Made by a program: the position numbers and the translations under genes
Assembly (NCBI GenBank): GCA_902634045.1
Contig: CACPJE010000004.1
Location: 1 to 52,456 of the forward strand
Length of the DNA: 52,456 nucleotides
DNA from: an uncultured Pelagibacteraceae bacterium
Lineage (GTDB): Bacteria > Pseudomonadota > Alphaproteobacteria > Pelagibacterales > AG-422-B15
Direction of reading: 5' to 3'
Shown: one piece after another, positions 1 through 7,103 of the stretch
Layout of the letters: each line of letters begins with the position of its first letter
Numbering within the stretch: the first letter of the stretch is position 1
Notes under the pieces: model-generated
Told to the model about the DNA's origin: nothing
What the model saw: only the letters and a program-made list of their open reading frames with translations
Database searches by the model: none

Positions 1-492
1 ATGGCAAATAATGCATACGATTACAATTTCACCTCCATAAATGAAGAAGATGTAATCGATCTATCAGACTATAAGGGTAAAACTATTGTTGTGGTGAATA
101 CAGCAAGCCTTTGCGGATTTACTTATCAATATGAAGGTTTGCAATCTTTATATGCAAAATACAAAGATGAGGGACTAATTGTAATAGGCGTACCTTCCAA
201 TCAATTCTTGCAAGAAGAGCCAGGGGACTCCAAGCAAATCAAAGAGTTCTGCGAGTCTACTTTTGGCATAACATTTCCTATGACTGTAAAAAATAAAGTT
301 AAGGGTTCAGATGCTCATCCTTTTTATAAGTGGGCTAAAATTGAATTAGGTCTCTTGGCTGGTGTTCCAAGATGGAATTTTCACAAGATTATAATTGATA
401 AAAATGGAAATGCAGTTGCAGGCTTTACCCCTCTGACCAAGCCAAGTTCAAAAAAATTTATTAGTAAGATAGAAGAGCTTTTGAGTCTTTAG
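1..492 (+). CDS. Glutathione peroxidase family protein (Cys type)
   Basis: Thiol peroxidase of the glutathione peroxidase family, which reduces hydroperoxides in the cytoplasm using glutathione or thioredoxin. The 163-residue length is normal. The peroxidatic residue is a cysteine, Cys38 in NTASLCGFTYQY, not selenocysteine. The other members of the catalytic tetrad are visible as Gln68 in VPSNQF, and Trp125 and Asn126 in PRWNFHK. The ATG is the first base of the window, and the N-terminus (MANNAYDYNF) looks like a natural start, so the protein appears complete although its promoter and RBS lie outside. It faces tRNA-Glu, which starts 3 bases after the stop. Short bacterial enzymes like this often prefer thioredoxin as reductant; the sequence does not settle which donor is used. 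Confidence 0.9.
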   Translation: MANNAYDYNFTSINEEDVIDLSDYKGKTIVVVNTASLCGFTYQYEGLQSLYAKYKDEGLIVIGVPSNQFLQEEPGDSKQIKEFCESTFGITFPMTVKNKVKGSDAHPFYKWAKIELGLLAGVPRWNFHKIIIDKNGNAVAGFTPLTKPSSKKFISKIEELLSL

Positions 493-495
493 AAA

Positions 496-571
496 TGGCG
501 GTCCCTACGGGATTCGAACCCGTGATCTTCTGGATGAAAACCAGATATCCTAACCGCTAGACGAAGGGACC
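496..571 (-). tRNA. tRNA-Glu (anticodon UUC)
   Basis: Read on the minus strand this folds as a 76-nt tRNA. The 7-bp acceptor stem is GGTCCCT (571-565) with AGGGACC (506-500). The anticodon loop TTTTCAT lies between TCTGG and CCAGA, giving anticodon TTC. The T arm contains GGTTCGAATCC. The discriminator is G and the CCA end is encoded (498-496). It lies downstream of recJ on the same strand with 46 bases between, so it may be cotranscribed with recJ or have its own weak promoter. The tail meets the convergent peroxidase gene. Confidence 0.95.
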
Positions 572-617
572 TTAGTGTTATTTATATATCCAATAATTAA
601 CTTAAATCAATAAATGT

Positions 618-2399
618 TTATTTTATCTGTTCACCAATATCTTCTATATGCAGTTGAGGAGTACGCCTTCCCCCCCACTCATTTATTTTAATTTTACCAA
701 GTAAAGAAACAGTATTTCCTTTATTTTTTTGTAATTCATCTCCAAGTGGGGTAGATAGACTTCTAAAAGCTATTCCTTCAATGAAGTCTCCTTCCACAGT
801 TTTAATTAAGCATTTTAAATGCTTTTCTCCTATTTGTTTTACAGATGCAAGTAGCGAACTTTTAACTACAAAATTAGGTTCAAAATTATCTGATCCAAAA
901 GGACCAAGCATTTCAATCTCATCATAAACAGCAAGATTAATTCCTGAAGAGCTTATAATAGAATCGACGTAGAACATTTTTTCATCTATTAATTTAGATT
1001 GATTTCTAGAAAGTTGACTCTCAAAAAAATTTTCTAGTTCCTTGATTTTTTCTTCTTTAAGTGAAAGACCAGCTGCCATAGAATGACCACCTCCAGACTC
1101 AATTATACCTGCTTGCTTTGCAGCAATAACTAAGTTTCCAAGATCTATTCCTTTCATGGAACGACCAGATCCCTTGGCATTACCTTTAGAAATAGTAATT
1201 ACTACACAAGGCCGATGATATTTATCTTTCAACCGACTAGCTATGATTCCAATTACCCCTTCATGCCAGCCTTCCCCATAAACTATTAATAATTTTTTTT
1301 CTAGTTTTTCTTGTGTTACTTGTTTTTCTGCAGAATCTAAAACATAACTTTCAATCGTTCTTCTTTCTTGATTAAACTTATCAAGTTCACTTGCTATTTT
1401 TTCTGCATTCGTTGGATCAGTAGCCGTTAAAAGTTCAGTTCCAAAACTTGATCGACCTAACCTTCCCGCAGCATTAATTCTTGGGCCTAACTTAAATCCT
1501 AGGTCATAAGTAGATATTCTTCCTTTTATAGCAGATTTATTTATTAACGATCTGAGACCTACATTAAGCTGCTTTTTCATCACTTCAATTCCTTTAATTA
1601 CTAATAGTCTATTTATTCCTTTTAAAGGAACAGCGTCACATATGGTGCCTAATGCAATAATGTCTAAGAAGCTAATCATATTAGGCTCTACCACATCATT
1701 GATATCAAACCATTTCATTGATCGTAATTTACGATTTAATCCAATCAAAAAGAAATATGTCACACCTACTGCAGCCAAATAATTTAAGTTAGACTTATCA
1801 TCTATTCGGTTAGGATTAACTATCGCGTAAGCTTCGGGAAGAGCAACCTCTGGTTGATGATGATCTAAAACAATAACGTCTAAGTTCTCTTTCTTAGCAA
1901 ACTTCATCTCTTCATAAGACATCGTTCCACAGTCAACAGTTATAATTACCTTGATTTTATTTTTCTTAAACTTTGAGAAAATTTCCTTACTAGGTCCATA
2001 TCCCTCAGTAAATCTATTCGGAATATGGTACTCAAGTTGAATTCCTAATAATCTGAAGTAATTTATAATAATTGAAGTTGAGGTAGATCCATCAACATCA
2101 TAATCTCCAAAGATTGCTATTTTTTCATTATTGCAGATAGCATCATAAATCCTACTGCATGCTTTTTCCATATCAACTAAATTGTAGGGATCGGGCATAT
2201 GATCTTTCAAAGAAGGATTAATATATTGATCAATATCAGATACATTAATGTCTCTTATGTTAAAGAGCTTCGCAAGCAGATAACTAAAATTATAATTTTG
2301 AGAAATTTTTTCTATTTGTCTTTCATCAAAGTTCTTGAATTTCCAACATTGATTTGTCAGGGATAAAAAATCTTTTTTAAGATCTTTTTCTTCAATCAT
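618..2399 (-). CDS. recJ: Single-stranded-DNA-specific exonuclease RecJ
   Basis: 5'-3' single-strand DNA exonuclease of the DHH phosphoesterase superfamily, used in RecF-pathway recombination, mismatch repair and base excision repair. Metal-binding motif I is IFGDYDVDG (Asp99, Asp101, Asp103), and the family DHH is at 179-181 in VIVLDHHQPE. The DHHA1 glycine-rich motif GGGHSMAAG lies near residue 445, followed by the C-terminal OB-like domain. At 593 residues the length is typical. It starts with ATG and lies 3 bases after the glpX stop, ending a hom-glpX-recJ run that is common in alphaproteobacteria. Confidence 0.95.
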   Translation of the reverse strand: MIEEKDLKKDFLSLTNQCWKFKNFDERQIEKISQNYNFSYLLAKLFNIRDINVSDIDQYINPSLKDHMPDPYNLVDMEKACSRIYDAICNNEKIAIFGDYDVDGSTSTSIIINYFRLLGIQLEYHIPNRFTEGYGPSKEIFSKFKKNKIKVIITVDCGTMSYEEMKFAKKENLDVIVLDHHQPEVALPEAYAIVNPNRIDDKSNLNYLAAVGVTYFFLIGLNRKLRSMKWFDINDVVEPNMISFLDIIALGTICDAVPLKGINRLLVIKGIEVMKKQLNVGLRSLINKSAIKGRISTYDLGFKLGPRINAAGRLGRSSFGTELLTATDPTNAEKIASELDKFNQERRTIESYVLDSAEKQVTQEKLEKKLLIVYGEGWHEGVIGIIASRLKDKYHRPCVVITISKGNAKGSGRSMKGIDLGNLVIAAKQAGIIESGGGHSMAAGLSLKEEKIKELENFFESQLSRNQSKLIDEKMFYVDSIISSSGINLAVYDEIEMLGPFGSDNFEPNFVVKSSLLASVKQIGEKHLKCLIKTVEGDFIEGIAFRSLSTPLGDELQKNKGNTVSLLGKIKINEWGGRRTPQLHIEDIGEQIK

Positions 2400-2402
2400 T
2401 TA

Positions 2403-3350
2403 TTAAATTTTATGATAAGTCTCAATATATTGAGTTGACGAGTCGTTAGATCTAAGAACAAGAGAGTGAGTTATATAATTACTATTCAAATTTCTTACAC
2501 CTCGAACCATTGTTCCTTCTGTAACCCCTGTAGCAGAAAAAATAATATCTCCATGGGCAAGTTCATTTAAGCTATATTTTTTATCAAGATCTTTGATACC
2601 TATTTTTTGAGCCCTTGATTTTTCATCCTCATTATTGATAACTAATCTAGCTTGCATTTGCCCACCAATACATTGTAGTGCAGCGGCAGCCAGAACACCC
2701 TCTGGAGCTCCACCAACTCCTAAATAAATATCAACTGGATTATCTGTTTGAGTTGTCATTATAACTCCAGCAACATCTCCATCAGGAATTAAAACAATTT
2801 TGGCACCTATAGATCTTAATGACTCAATTTGATCATTGTGCCTAGATCGTTCAAGAACGCATGCTGTAACATCTCCAACTTTTATTTTTTTTGCATCAGC
2901 GATACTTTTAATATTATCTTGAACTGAAGCATCTAAATCAATTATGTCTTTTGGAAGTTCTCCTCCTACTGCAATTTTATTCATATATGTATCTGGAGCA
3001 TAAAGTAAGCCACCTTTTTGTGCCGCAGCAATAACAGCTAATGAATTAGGCATTCCTTTTGCCGTTATTGTTGTTCCCTCAAGAGGATCTAAAGCTATAT
3101 CTACCTCATCATTATTGCCTGAACCAACTTCTTCACCAATATATAGCATTGGAGCTTCGTCTCTTTCTCCCTCGCCAATAACAATGCGTCCTTTGAAATC
3201 AATATCATTCAAAGCTGTTCTCATTGCATCAACAGCTACCTGATCCGCAGCCTTTTCATCTCCAAGCCCTATAAGTTTTGAAGCTGCTATTGCCGCTTTT
3301 TCAGTCGCGTTTACAATCCCGGAGGCATATTGCGTAGAAATAATTGTCAA
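2403..3350 (-). CDS. glpX: Fructose-1,6-bisphosphatase class II (GlpX)
   Basis: Dephosphorylates fructose-1,6-bisphosphate in gluconeogenesis; some homologues also act on sedoheptulose-1,7-bisphosphate. The N-terminal TEKAAIAASKLIG, the metal-binding GEGERDEAP (about 60-68) and DPLEGT (about 88-93), and the VGGAPEG motif identify class II rather than the Fbp type. It has 315 residues. No ATG sits near the expected N-terminus. The start is TTG at 3350-3348, whose bases overlap the TGA stop of hom (TTGA). An AGAGGA Shine-Dalgarno sequence lies 6 bases before it, which supports this start and implies translational coupling to hom. Confidence 0.93.
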   Translation of the reverse strand: MTIISTQYASGIVNATEKAAIAASKLIGLGDEKAADQVAVDAMRTALNDIDFKGRIVIGEGERDEAPMLYIGEEVGSGNNDEVDIALDPLEGTTITAKGMPNSLAVIAAAQKGGLLYAPDTYMNKIAVGGELPKDIIDLDASVQDNIKSIADAKKIKVGDVTACVLERSRHNDQIESLRSIGAKIVLIPDGDVAGVIMTTQTDNPVDIYLGVGGAPEGVLAAAALQCIGGQMQARLVINNEDEKSRAQKIGIKDLDKKYSLNELAHGDIIFSATGVTEGTMVRGVRNLNSNYITHSLVLRSNDSSTQYIETYHKI

Positions 3351-4636
3351 AGTGAATCCTCTATTCTTATTAATTTAACAGATGAACTCACCGTCTTTAA
3401 ACCTTTTATTTTTTTTAGAGCTAATAATAGTGTGGACTCTTTTATCCTATGAATTATGAGAATAATCTCTGCATAACTCTTTTTATGTGAAGGTTTTTGA
3501 ATAATACTTTCTATAGATACCTTGTAGGAAGAAAGAACTTTTGTGATGCTTGCCATTACTCCACTTTGATCTTTAGCTAGAATCCTTAAATAATAAGGAA
3601 ATTTTTGTTCAGTTATTTTTTTAATTTTTGATTTTTTCTTTTTATCAATAGATGATCCTAAGGGAAGAATATATGTCCCTCTTAGAATATCCATTAAATC
3701 TGACATTACTGAAGCTCCTGTTGGACCTGCTCCAGCACCTGGGCCTTCAAATATATTCGAGCCTATTACATTGTCATTAACAACTATAGCATTTAATTCA
3801 TTATCTACTTTTGAAATATCTGAATCTTGCTTGACAAAGCAAGGGTGAACTCTTTGTTCCACTTGGGATCCATTGATCGCAGCAATTGCAAGTAACTTAA
3901 TTGAATAGCCCAACTCTTTAGCAAAAATAAAATCGCTAGCATCAATTTTTGAAATCCCTTCAATGTATGTCCCCTTAAAATCAACCTTGATATTGAAAGC
4001 TAAGCTTGAGAGGATACTTATTTTATGACCAGCATCTATTCCTTGAATATCAAATGTTGGATCTAATTCAGCAAAACCTTTGTTTTGTGCATCTTTCAAA
4101 ACATCTTTAAAATCTCTCTTATCTCGAGACATTTTAGTTAAAATATAATTACATGTTCCGTTTAAGATTCCATAAATTTTAGAAATTTTATTAAATCTTA
4201 AATTCTCTCTTACTGCCTTAACTATTGGAACTCCTCCTGCAATTGCTGCCTCATAATTTAAACAAACTTTATTTTTTTCTGCAATGGTAGCTAGTTCATT
4301 TCCATGAGTAGCAATAAGCGCCTTATTCGCAGTTATTACATGTTTCTTATTAGATAAAGCTTTTTTTACAAGTTTATATGCTATGCCTGAAGAGCCACCG
4401 ATAAGTTCAATGATGATGTCTATTTCTTCATTTGATGCAAGTTCCATTGCATTAGAAATTAAAGGCAAGCTCCTAATGCTAAAGTTTCTTTTTTTTCTTT
4501 TGTTCTTAACTGCAATTTGAACAATTTTAATATTAGACTCAGAATTTGATTTAGCTTTGAAACTTTTAAGTTGTTTTAGAAACCCTCCTCCAACAGTGCC
4601 CAAGCCTGCTATGCCTACCCCCAAAGAATTACTCAT
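3347..4636 (-). CDS. hom: Homoserine dehydrogenase
   Basis: Reduces aspartate semialdehyde to homoserine, the branch point for threonine and methionine. The Rossmann motif GLGTVGGG is at about residues 11-18, the catalytic region ELDPTFDIQGIDAGHK lies near 193-208, and an ACT domain (YYLRILAKDQSGVMASIT) occupies the last 80 or so residues, as in threonine-inhibited enzymes. At 429 residues it is a normal monofunctional enzyme with no aspartate kinase fusion. It overlaps the small gene upstream by 8 bases and the glpX start by 4. Its product homoserine, once acylated, feeds the sulfhydrylase MetY encoded 2.5 kb away on the other strand. Confidence 0.95.
   Translation of the reverse strand: MSNSLGVGIAGLGTVGGGFLKQLKSFKAKSNSESNIKIVQIAVKNKRKKRNFSIRSLPLISNAMELASNEEIDIIIELIGGSSGIAYKLVKKALSNKKHVITANKALIATHGNELATIAEKNKVCLNYEAAIAGGVPIVKAVRENLRFNKISKIYGILNGTCNYILTKMSRDKRDFKDVLKDAQNKGFAELDPTFDIQGIDAGHKISILSSLAFNIKVDFKGTYIEGISKIDASDFIFAKELGYSIKLLAIAAINGSQVEQRVHPCFVKQDSDISKVDNELNAIVVNDNVIGSNIFEGPGAGAGPTGASVMSDLMDILRGTYILPLGSSIDKKKKSKIKKITEQKFPYYLRILAKDQSGVMASITKVLSSYKVSIESIIQKPSHKKSYAEIILIIHRIKESTLLLALKKIKGLKTVSSSVKLIRIEDSL
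3357..3362 (-). promoter_or_regulatory. Shine-Dalgarno sequence deciding the glpX TTG start
   Basis: On the minus strand AGAGGA (3362-3357) is followed by six bases (TTCACT) and then TTG at 3350. It lies inside the end of hom. Many genes in this window lack a recognisable Shine-Dalgarno sequence, so this well-placed one supports the non-ATG start of glpX. Confidence 0.6.
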
Positions 4637-4850
4637 TTATAACTACACTTTCAGGCACACTATCAAGATCAGGTTTTTCTTTATCATTATTGAATTCTTC
4701 ACTTAAGTCACTGACTTCATGATTTATAAAAATTTCATAAAAAGAATAATTATTTTTATCTATAAAACTGCAGTGGGAAAAAATAAAAAAAATACAAATA
4801 TAAAGAATATTAATTTTTTGGTCATTGATAAACTTATTTAAATGCTTCAT
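4629..4850 (-). CDS. Small hypothetical protein, possible lipoprotein
   Basis: I do not recognise this 73-residue protein. It has a basic N-terminus (MKHLNKF), a hydrophobic stretch ILYICIFFIF at about 15-24, then SHCSF, whose Cys27 could be a lipobox cysteine although His at -1 is unusual. The rest is short, acidic and polar. Its position argues for a real gene: its ATG overlaps the argC stop as ATGA, and its stop overlaps the hom start by 8 bases, so it fills the space exactly. Against this, AT-rich sequence yields hydrophobic peptides easily, and the function is unknown. A membrane-anchored or secreted small protein is the best guess. Confidence 0.45.
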   Translation of the reverse strand: MKHLNKFINDQKINILYICIFFIFSHCSFIDKNNYSFYEIFINHEVSDLSEEFNNDKEKPDLDSVPESVVINE

Positions 4851-5863
4851 ATCAATGCTATTCCTTCATCCATCTCATTCATTAAGTTAAAATTTTGCAT
4901 AGCCTGTCCTGCGGCGCCCTTCACTAAATTATCTAAGACACTAACTATACAGATTGTATCATTCTTATATCCTTTTTTAACTCCAATTATTAGATTATTT
5001 GTTCCTACAACTTCCCTAGTGTTTGGAATCTCATTTAGCGGTAAAGTTTTAATAAAAGCCTCATCTTTAAATTTATCATATAATATCTTTTGAATCTCTT
5101 CTGCTGATAACTCAACAGGACTTATATAAATATTAGATAATATTCCTCTTTCAACTGGAATTAAGTTTGCTGAAAAGAATACTTCTACATTCTTACCATC
5201 GTTATGGATAGTTAACTCTTGGTTAATTTCTGCTATGTGTTTGTGATCGCCTACACCATATGTTTTAATATTTTCGTGTACATCTTTTAATAGCTGATGT
5301 TTACCTTTTGTCTTGCCTGCTCCAGAATATCCAGATTTTGCATCAATAATAATATTATCAGTTCTTATAGCTTTTTCCTGAACTAAAATTGTTAATGGTA
5401 TTAAAACACTAGTTGCATAGCATCCTGGATTTGAGATATGTTTTGCTCTCTTAATTTGACTTCTATTCATTTCAGTCAATCCATATTTAAAATCTTCAAT
5501 AAGATCTGGATTATCATGTTTAAATTTGTACCAATCTAAATAGTCCTTTTTGTTATTAAGTCTAAAATCAATTGATAAATCAATTACGCTTAGTTCACTT
5601 GGAAGATCCTTTATAATTTTGTAAAACTGTTCATTTGGTAAACAATTGAATACAAAATCAATATTGGAAAAGTCTATTTCATCTATTTTCTTATAATATA
5701 ATTCGGATTTATTTTTCTTTTTAATATCCTCCAAATTAATTTGTTCTCCTGCAGACCTATTAGCTGATAGCCCGGCAATATTAATCTCTGGATGATTAAT
5801 GCACATACTAATCAACTCATTTCCCACAAATCCACTTGCACCTAAAATTGCTATATTCTTCAT
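4847..5863 (-). CDS. argC: N-acetyl-gamma-glutamyl-phosphate reductase
   Basis: Third step of arginine synthesis: NADPH-dependent reduction of N-acetylglutamyl-phosphate to the semialdehyde. The N-terminal NADP-binding motif is GASGFVGNEL (8-17). The active-site cysteine is in SNPGCYAT (about residue 148). The C-terminal dimerisation domain is complete, and 338 residues is the usual size. It starts with ATG, 51 bases after the rpsI stop. The order rplM-rpsI-argC on one strand is a known alphaproteobacterial arrangement, so arginine synthesis may partly share ribosomal-protein transcription. Confidence 0.95.
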   Translation of the reverse strand: MKNIAILGASGFVGNELISMCINHPEINIAGLSANRSAGEQINLEDIKKKNKSELYYKKIDEIDFSNIDFVFNCLPNEQFYKIIKDLPSELSVIDLSIDFRLNNKKDYLDWYKFKHDNPDLIEDFKYGLTEMNRSQIKRAKHISNPGCYATSVLIPLTILVQEKAIRTDNIIIDAKSGYSGAGKTKGKHQLLKDVHENIKTYGVGDHKHIAEINQELTIHNDGKNVEVFFSANLIPVERGILSNIYISPVELSAEEIQKILYDKFKDEAFIKTLPLNEIPNTREVVGTNNLIIGVKKGYKNDTICIVSVLDNLVKGAAGQAMQNFNLMNEMDEGIALI

Positions 5864-5914
5864 GACTGATAAATTAAATTTAAACTATGATAACAAAGAA
5901 AAAGATATAAAAAA

Positions 5915-6355
5915 TTATCTTTTAGAGAATTGGTAACGTCTTCTTGCTTTTCGTCTACCATATTTTTTTCTTTCAACTATTCTTGAATCTCTTGTAAGTA
6001 AGCCTTCAGATTTAAGTGTGCTTCTTAAATTTGGATCAAATAAAGATAGTGCTTTTGATATACCGTGTCTTACAGCTCCAGCCTGACCAGATAATCCACC
6101 GCCACTAACTGTAATCATGACATCTGTATCTAGTTTCCTTTTAGTCAATTCTAAAGGTTGGTTAACGAGCATATTTAATACTGGTCGTGAAAAGTACTTA
6201 TTGCTTTCTTTGCCATTAATTGAAACTTTACCAGTTCCACTTTTTAGCCAAACTCTTGCTACCGCATTCTTTCTTTTGCCAGTAGCGTATGATCTCCCCA
6301 ATTTATCAACTGTAGGGGTAGCTATTTCCAAATTATTATTATCAGAAACTTCCAT
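5915..6355 (-). CDS. rpsI: 30S ribosomal protein S9
   Basis: Small-subunit protein whose basic C-terminal tail reaches the P-site tRNA. The family core is clear: [30 protein letters not shown] and the C-terminal [19 protein letters not shown] ending in Lys-Arg. The first 20 or so residues ([20 protein letters not shown]) are an acidic extension, as is common in alphaproteobacteria. It begins with ATG one base after the rplM stop, so the two are cotranscribed. Confidence 0.97.
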   Translation of the reverse strand: MEVSDNNNLEIATPTVDKLGRSYATGKRKNAVARVWLKSGTGKVSINGKESNKYFSRPVLNMLVNQPLELTKRKLDTDVMITVSGGGLSGQAGAVRHGISKALSLFDPNLRSTLKSEGLLTRDSRIVERKKYGRRKARRRYQFSKR

Positions 6356-6356
6356 A

Positions 6357-6818
6357 TTATTTCATATCCATTATGTTAAATTTTTTAGGGACTTGAGAGT
6401 CGTGAGGATGACTTTCACCACAATATACTTTCATATTTGATATTTGCTGTCTTCCCAATGGGCCTTTTGGTATCATTCTTTGCACTGCTAATCTTATAAT
6501 TTTATCTGGATTTTTACCTTCTATGATTTTCTTTGCAGTAGTCTCTTTTATTCCACCAGGATAACCTGTATGCCAATAATATTTTTTGTCAGACAATTTA
6601 TTTCCAGTTAACTTAACTTTCTCAGCATTAATAATGATTACATTGTCTCCACAATCAACATGGGGAGTATAATTAGCTTTATGTTTTCCTCTTAATATCT
6701 TAGATACATTAGAGGCAAGTCTTCCTAATACTATATTTTCAGCATCAATTAAAAGCCATTGCTTAGCAACATCTTTAGGGTTCAGAGACCTTGTTTGCTT
6801 TAAAATTTTTGAATTCAT
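6357..6818 (-). CDS. rplM: 50S ribosomal protein L13
   Basis: Large-subunit assembly protein. Recognised by [16 protein letters not shown] near residue 22, the [16 protein letters not shown] segment, and the signature region [12 protein letters not shown] (about 115-126). The 153 residues are normal. It is the first gene of the rplM-rpsI(-argC) block and faces metY across 285 bases. No Shine-Dalgarno sequence precedes its ATG; a candidate promoter lies very close upstream. Confidence 0.97.
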   Translation of the reverse strand: MNSKILKQTRSLNPKDVAKQWLLIDAENIVLGRLASNVSKILRGKHKANYTPHVDCGDNVIIINAEKVKLTGNKLSDKKYYWHTGYPGGIKETTAKKIIEGKNPDKIIRLAVQRMIPKGPLGRQQISNMKVYCGESHPHDSQVPKKFNIMDMK

Positions 6819-6828
6819 AATGATGGGG

Positions 6829-6858
6829 ATAATTAACGAATTAGATGCTAAATGTCAA
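6829..6858 (-). promoter_or_regulatory. Candidate promoter of rplM-rpsI
   Basis: On the minus strand a perfect -35 hexamer TTGACA (6858-6853) is followed by an 18-base spacer and AATTAT (6834-6829, four of six bases of the -10 consensus). A transcript from here would begin about 5 bases before the rplM ATG, that is, be almost leaderless. This fits the absence of a Shine-Dalgarno sequence but is unusual for a ribosomal-protein operon. Hexamers like these occur by chance in AT-rich DNA. Confidence 0.3.
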
Positions 6859-6890
6859 ATTAATTATAATTAAGATATATGAATCAATAT

Positions 6891-6919
6891 TTTATAAACT
6901 GGTATTATAATACTATAAT
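6891..6919 (+). promoter_or_regulatory. Candidate promoter for the metY riboswitch leader
   Basis: A consensus -10 hexamer TATAAT (6914-6919) follows TTTATA (6891-6896, four of six bases of the -35 consensus) with a 17-base spacer. A second TATAAT lies at 6906-6911. Initiation near 6926 would give a leader of about 178 bases containing the complete aptamer and terminator. Its position upstream of a riboswitch supports it; the AT-rich background weakens it. Confidence 0.45.
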
Positions 6920-6977
6920 TGAAATAGTGCTATTTATTTAACTTTACTTATATTTTTTAGTTTGCTTAAATATCTTT

Positions 6978-7030
6978 GTCGATTTTTTGCGGCTTGCGGA
7001 CTTAAACAGCTAAGCTAAGTATGTAGCCGC
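6978..7030 (+). promoter_or_regulatory. SAM riboswitch aptamer, SAM-II/SAM-V type
   Basis: S-adenosylmethionine-sensing leader of metY. It has the linear signature of the alphaproteobacterial SAM-II and marine SAM-V pseudoknots: GATTTT (6981-6986), GGCTTGC (6991-6997), CTTAAAC (7001-7007) and AGCTAAG (from 7008, with GCTAAG repeated at 7013). The pseudoknot helix P2 is visible as GCGGCT (6989-6994) with AGCCGC (7025-7030). P1 is poor; I see only GTC (6978-6980) with GAC (6999-7001). Weak P1 and the marine AT-rich context lean towards SAM-V, but class cannot be settled by eye. The downstream gene makes homocysteine, the classic target. Confidence 0.8.
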
Positions 7031-7057
7031 ACACAATTATCTTTGTGCGGTTTTTTT
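7027..7057 (+). terminator. Intrinsic terminator in the metY leader
   Basis: CCGCACA (7027-7033) pairs with TGTGCGG (7044-7050) across a 10-base loop, followed by seven T (7051-7057). It stands between the SAM aptamer and the metY start, so it is an attenuator. Its left arm shares CCGC (7027-7030) with the right strand of aptamer helix P2, so the two cannot fully coexist. Confidence 0.85.
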
Positions 7058-7092
7058 AACTCAAATTCGGCGGTAATTTTATAAATTAATAT

Positions 7093-7098
7093 AAGGAG
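7093..7098 (+). promoter_or_regulatory. Ribosome binding site of metY
   Basis: AAGGAG lies 5 bases before the ATG at 7104. It is one of the few strong Shine-Dalgarno sequences in the window and fixes the metY start. I see no second aptamer or strong anti-Shine-Dalgarno pairing close to it, so regulation by the leader is more likely at transcription than at initiation of translation. Confidence 0.75.
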
Positions 7099-7103
7099 AA
7101 ATC

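Noticed and set aside
7058-7103. Possible second SAM aptamer between the metY terminator and the start codon (tandem SAM-II/SAM-V arrangement)
   Set aside because: Only 46 bases remain; they lack the GCTAA and TTAAAC elements, and the only notable feature is GGCGG at 7069-7073.
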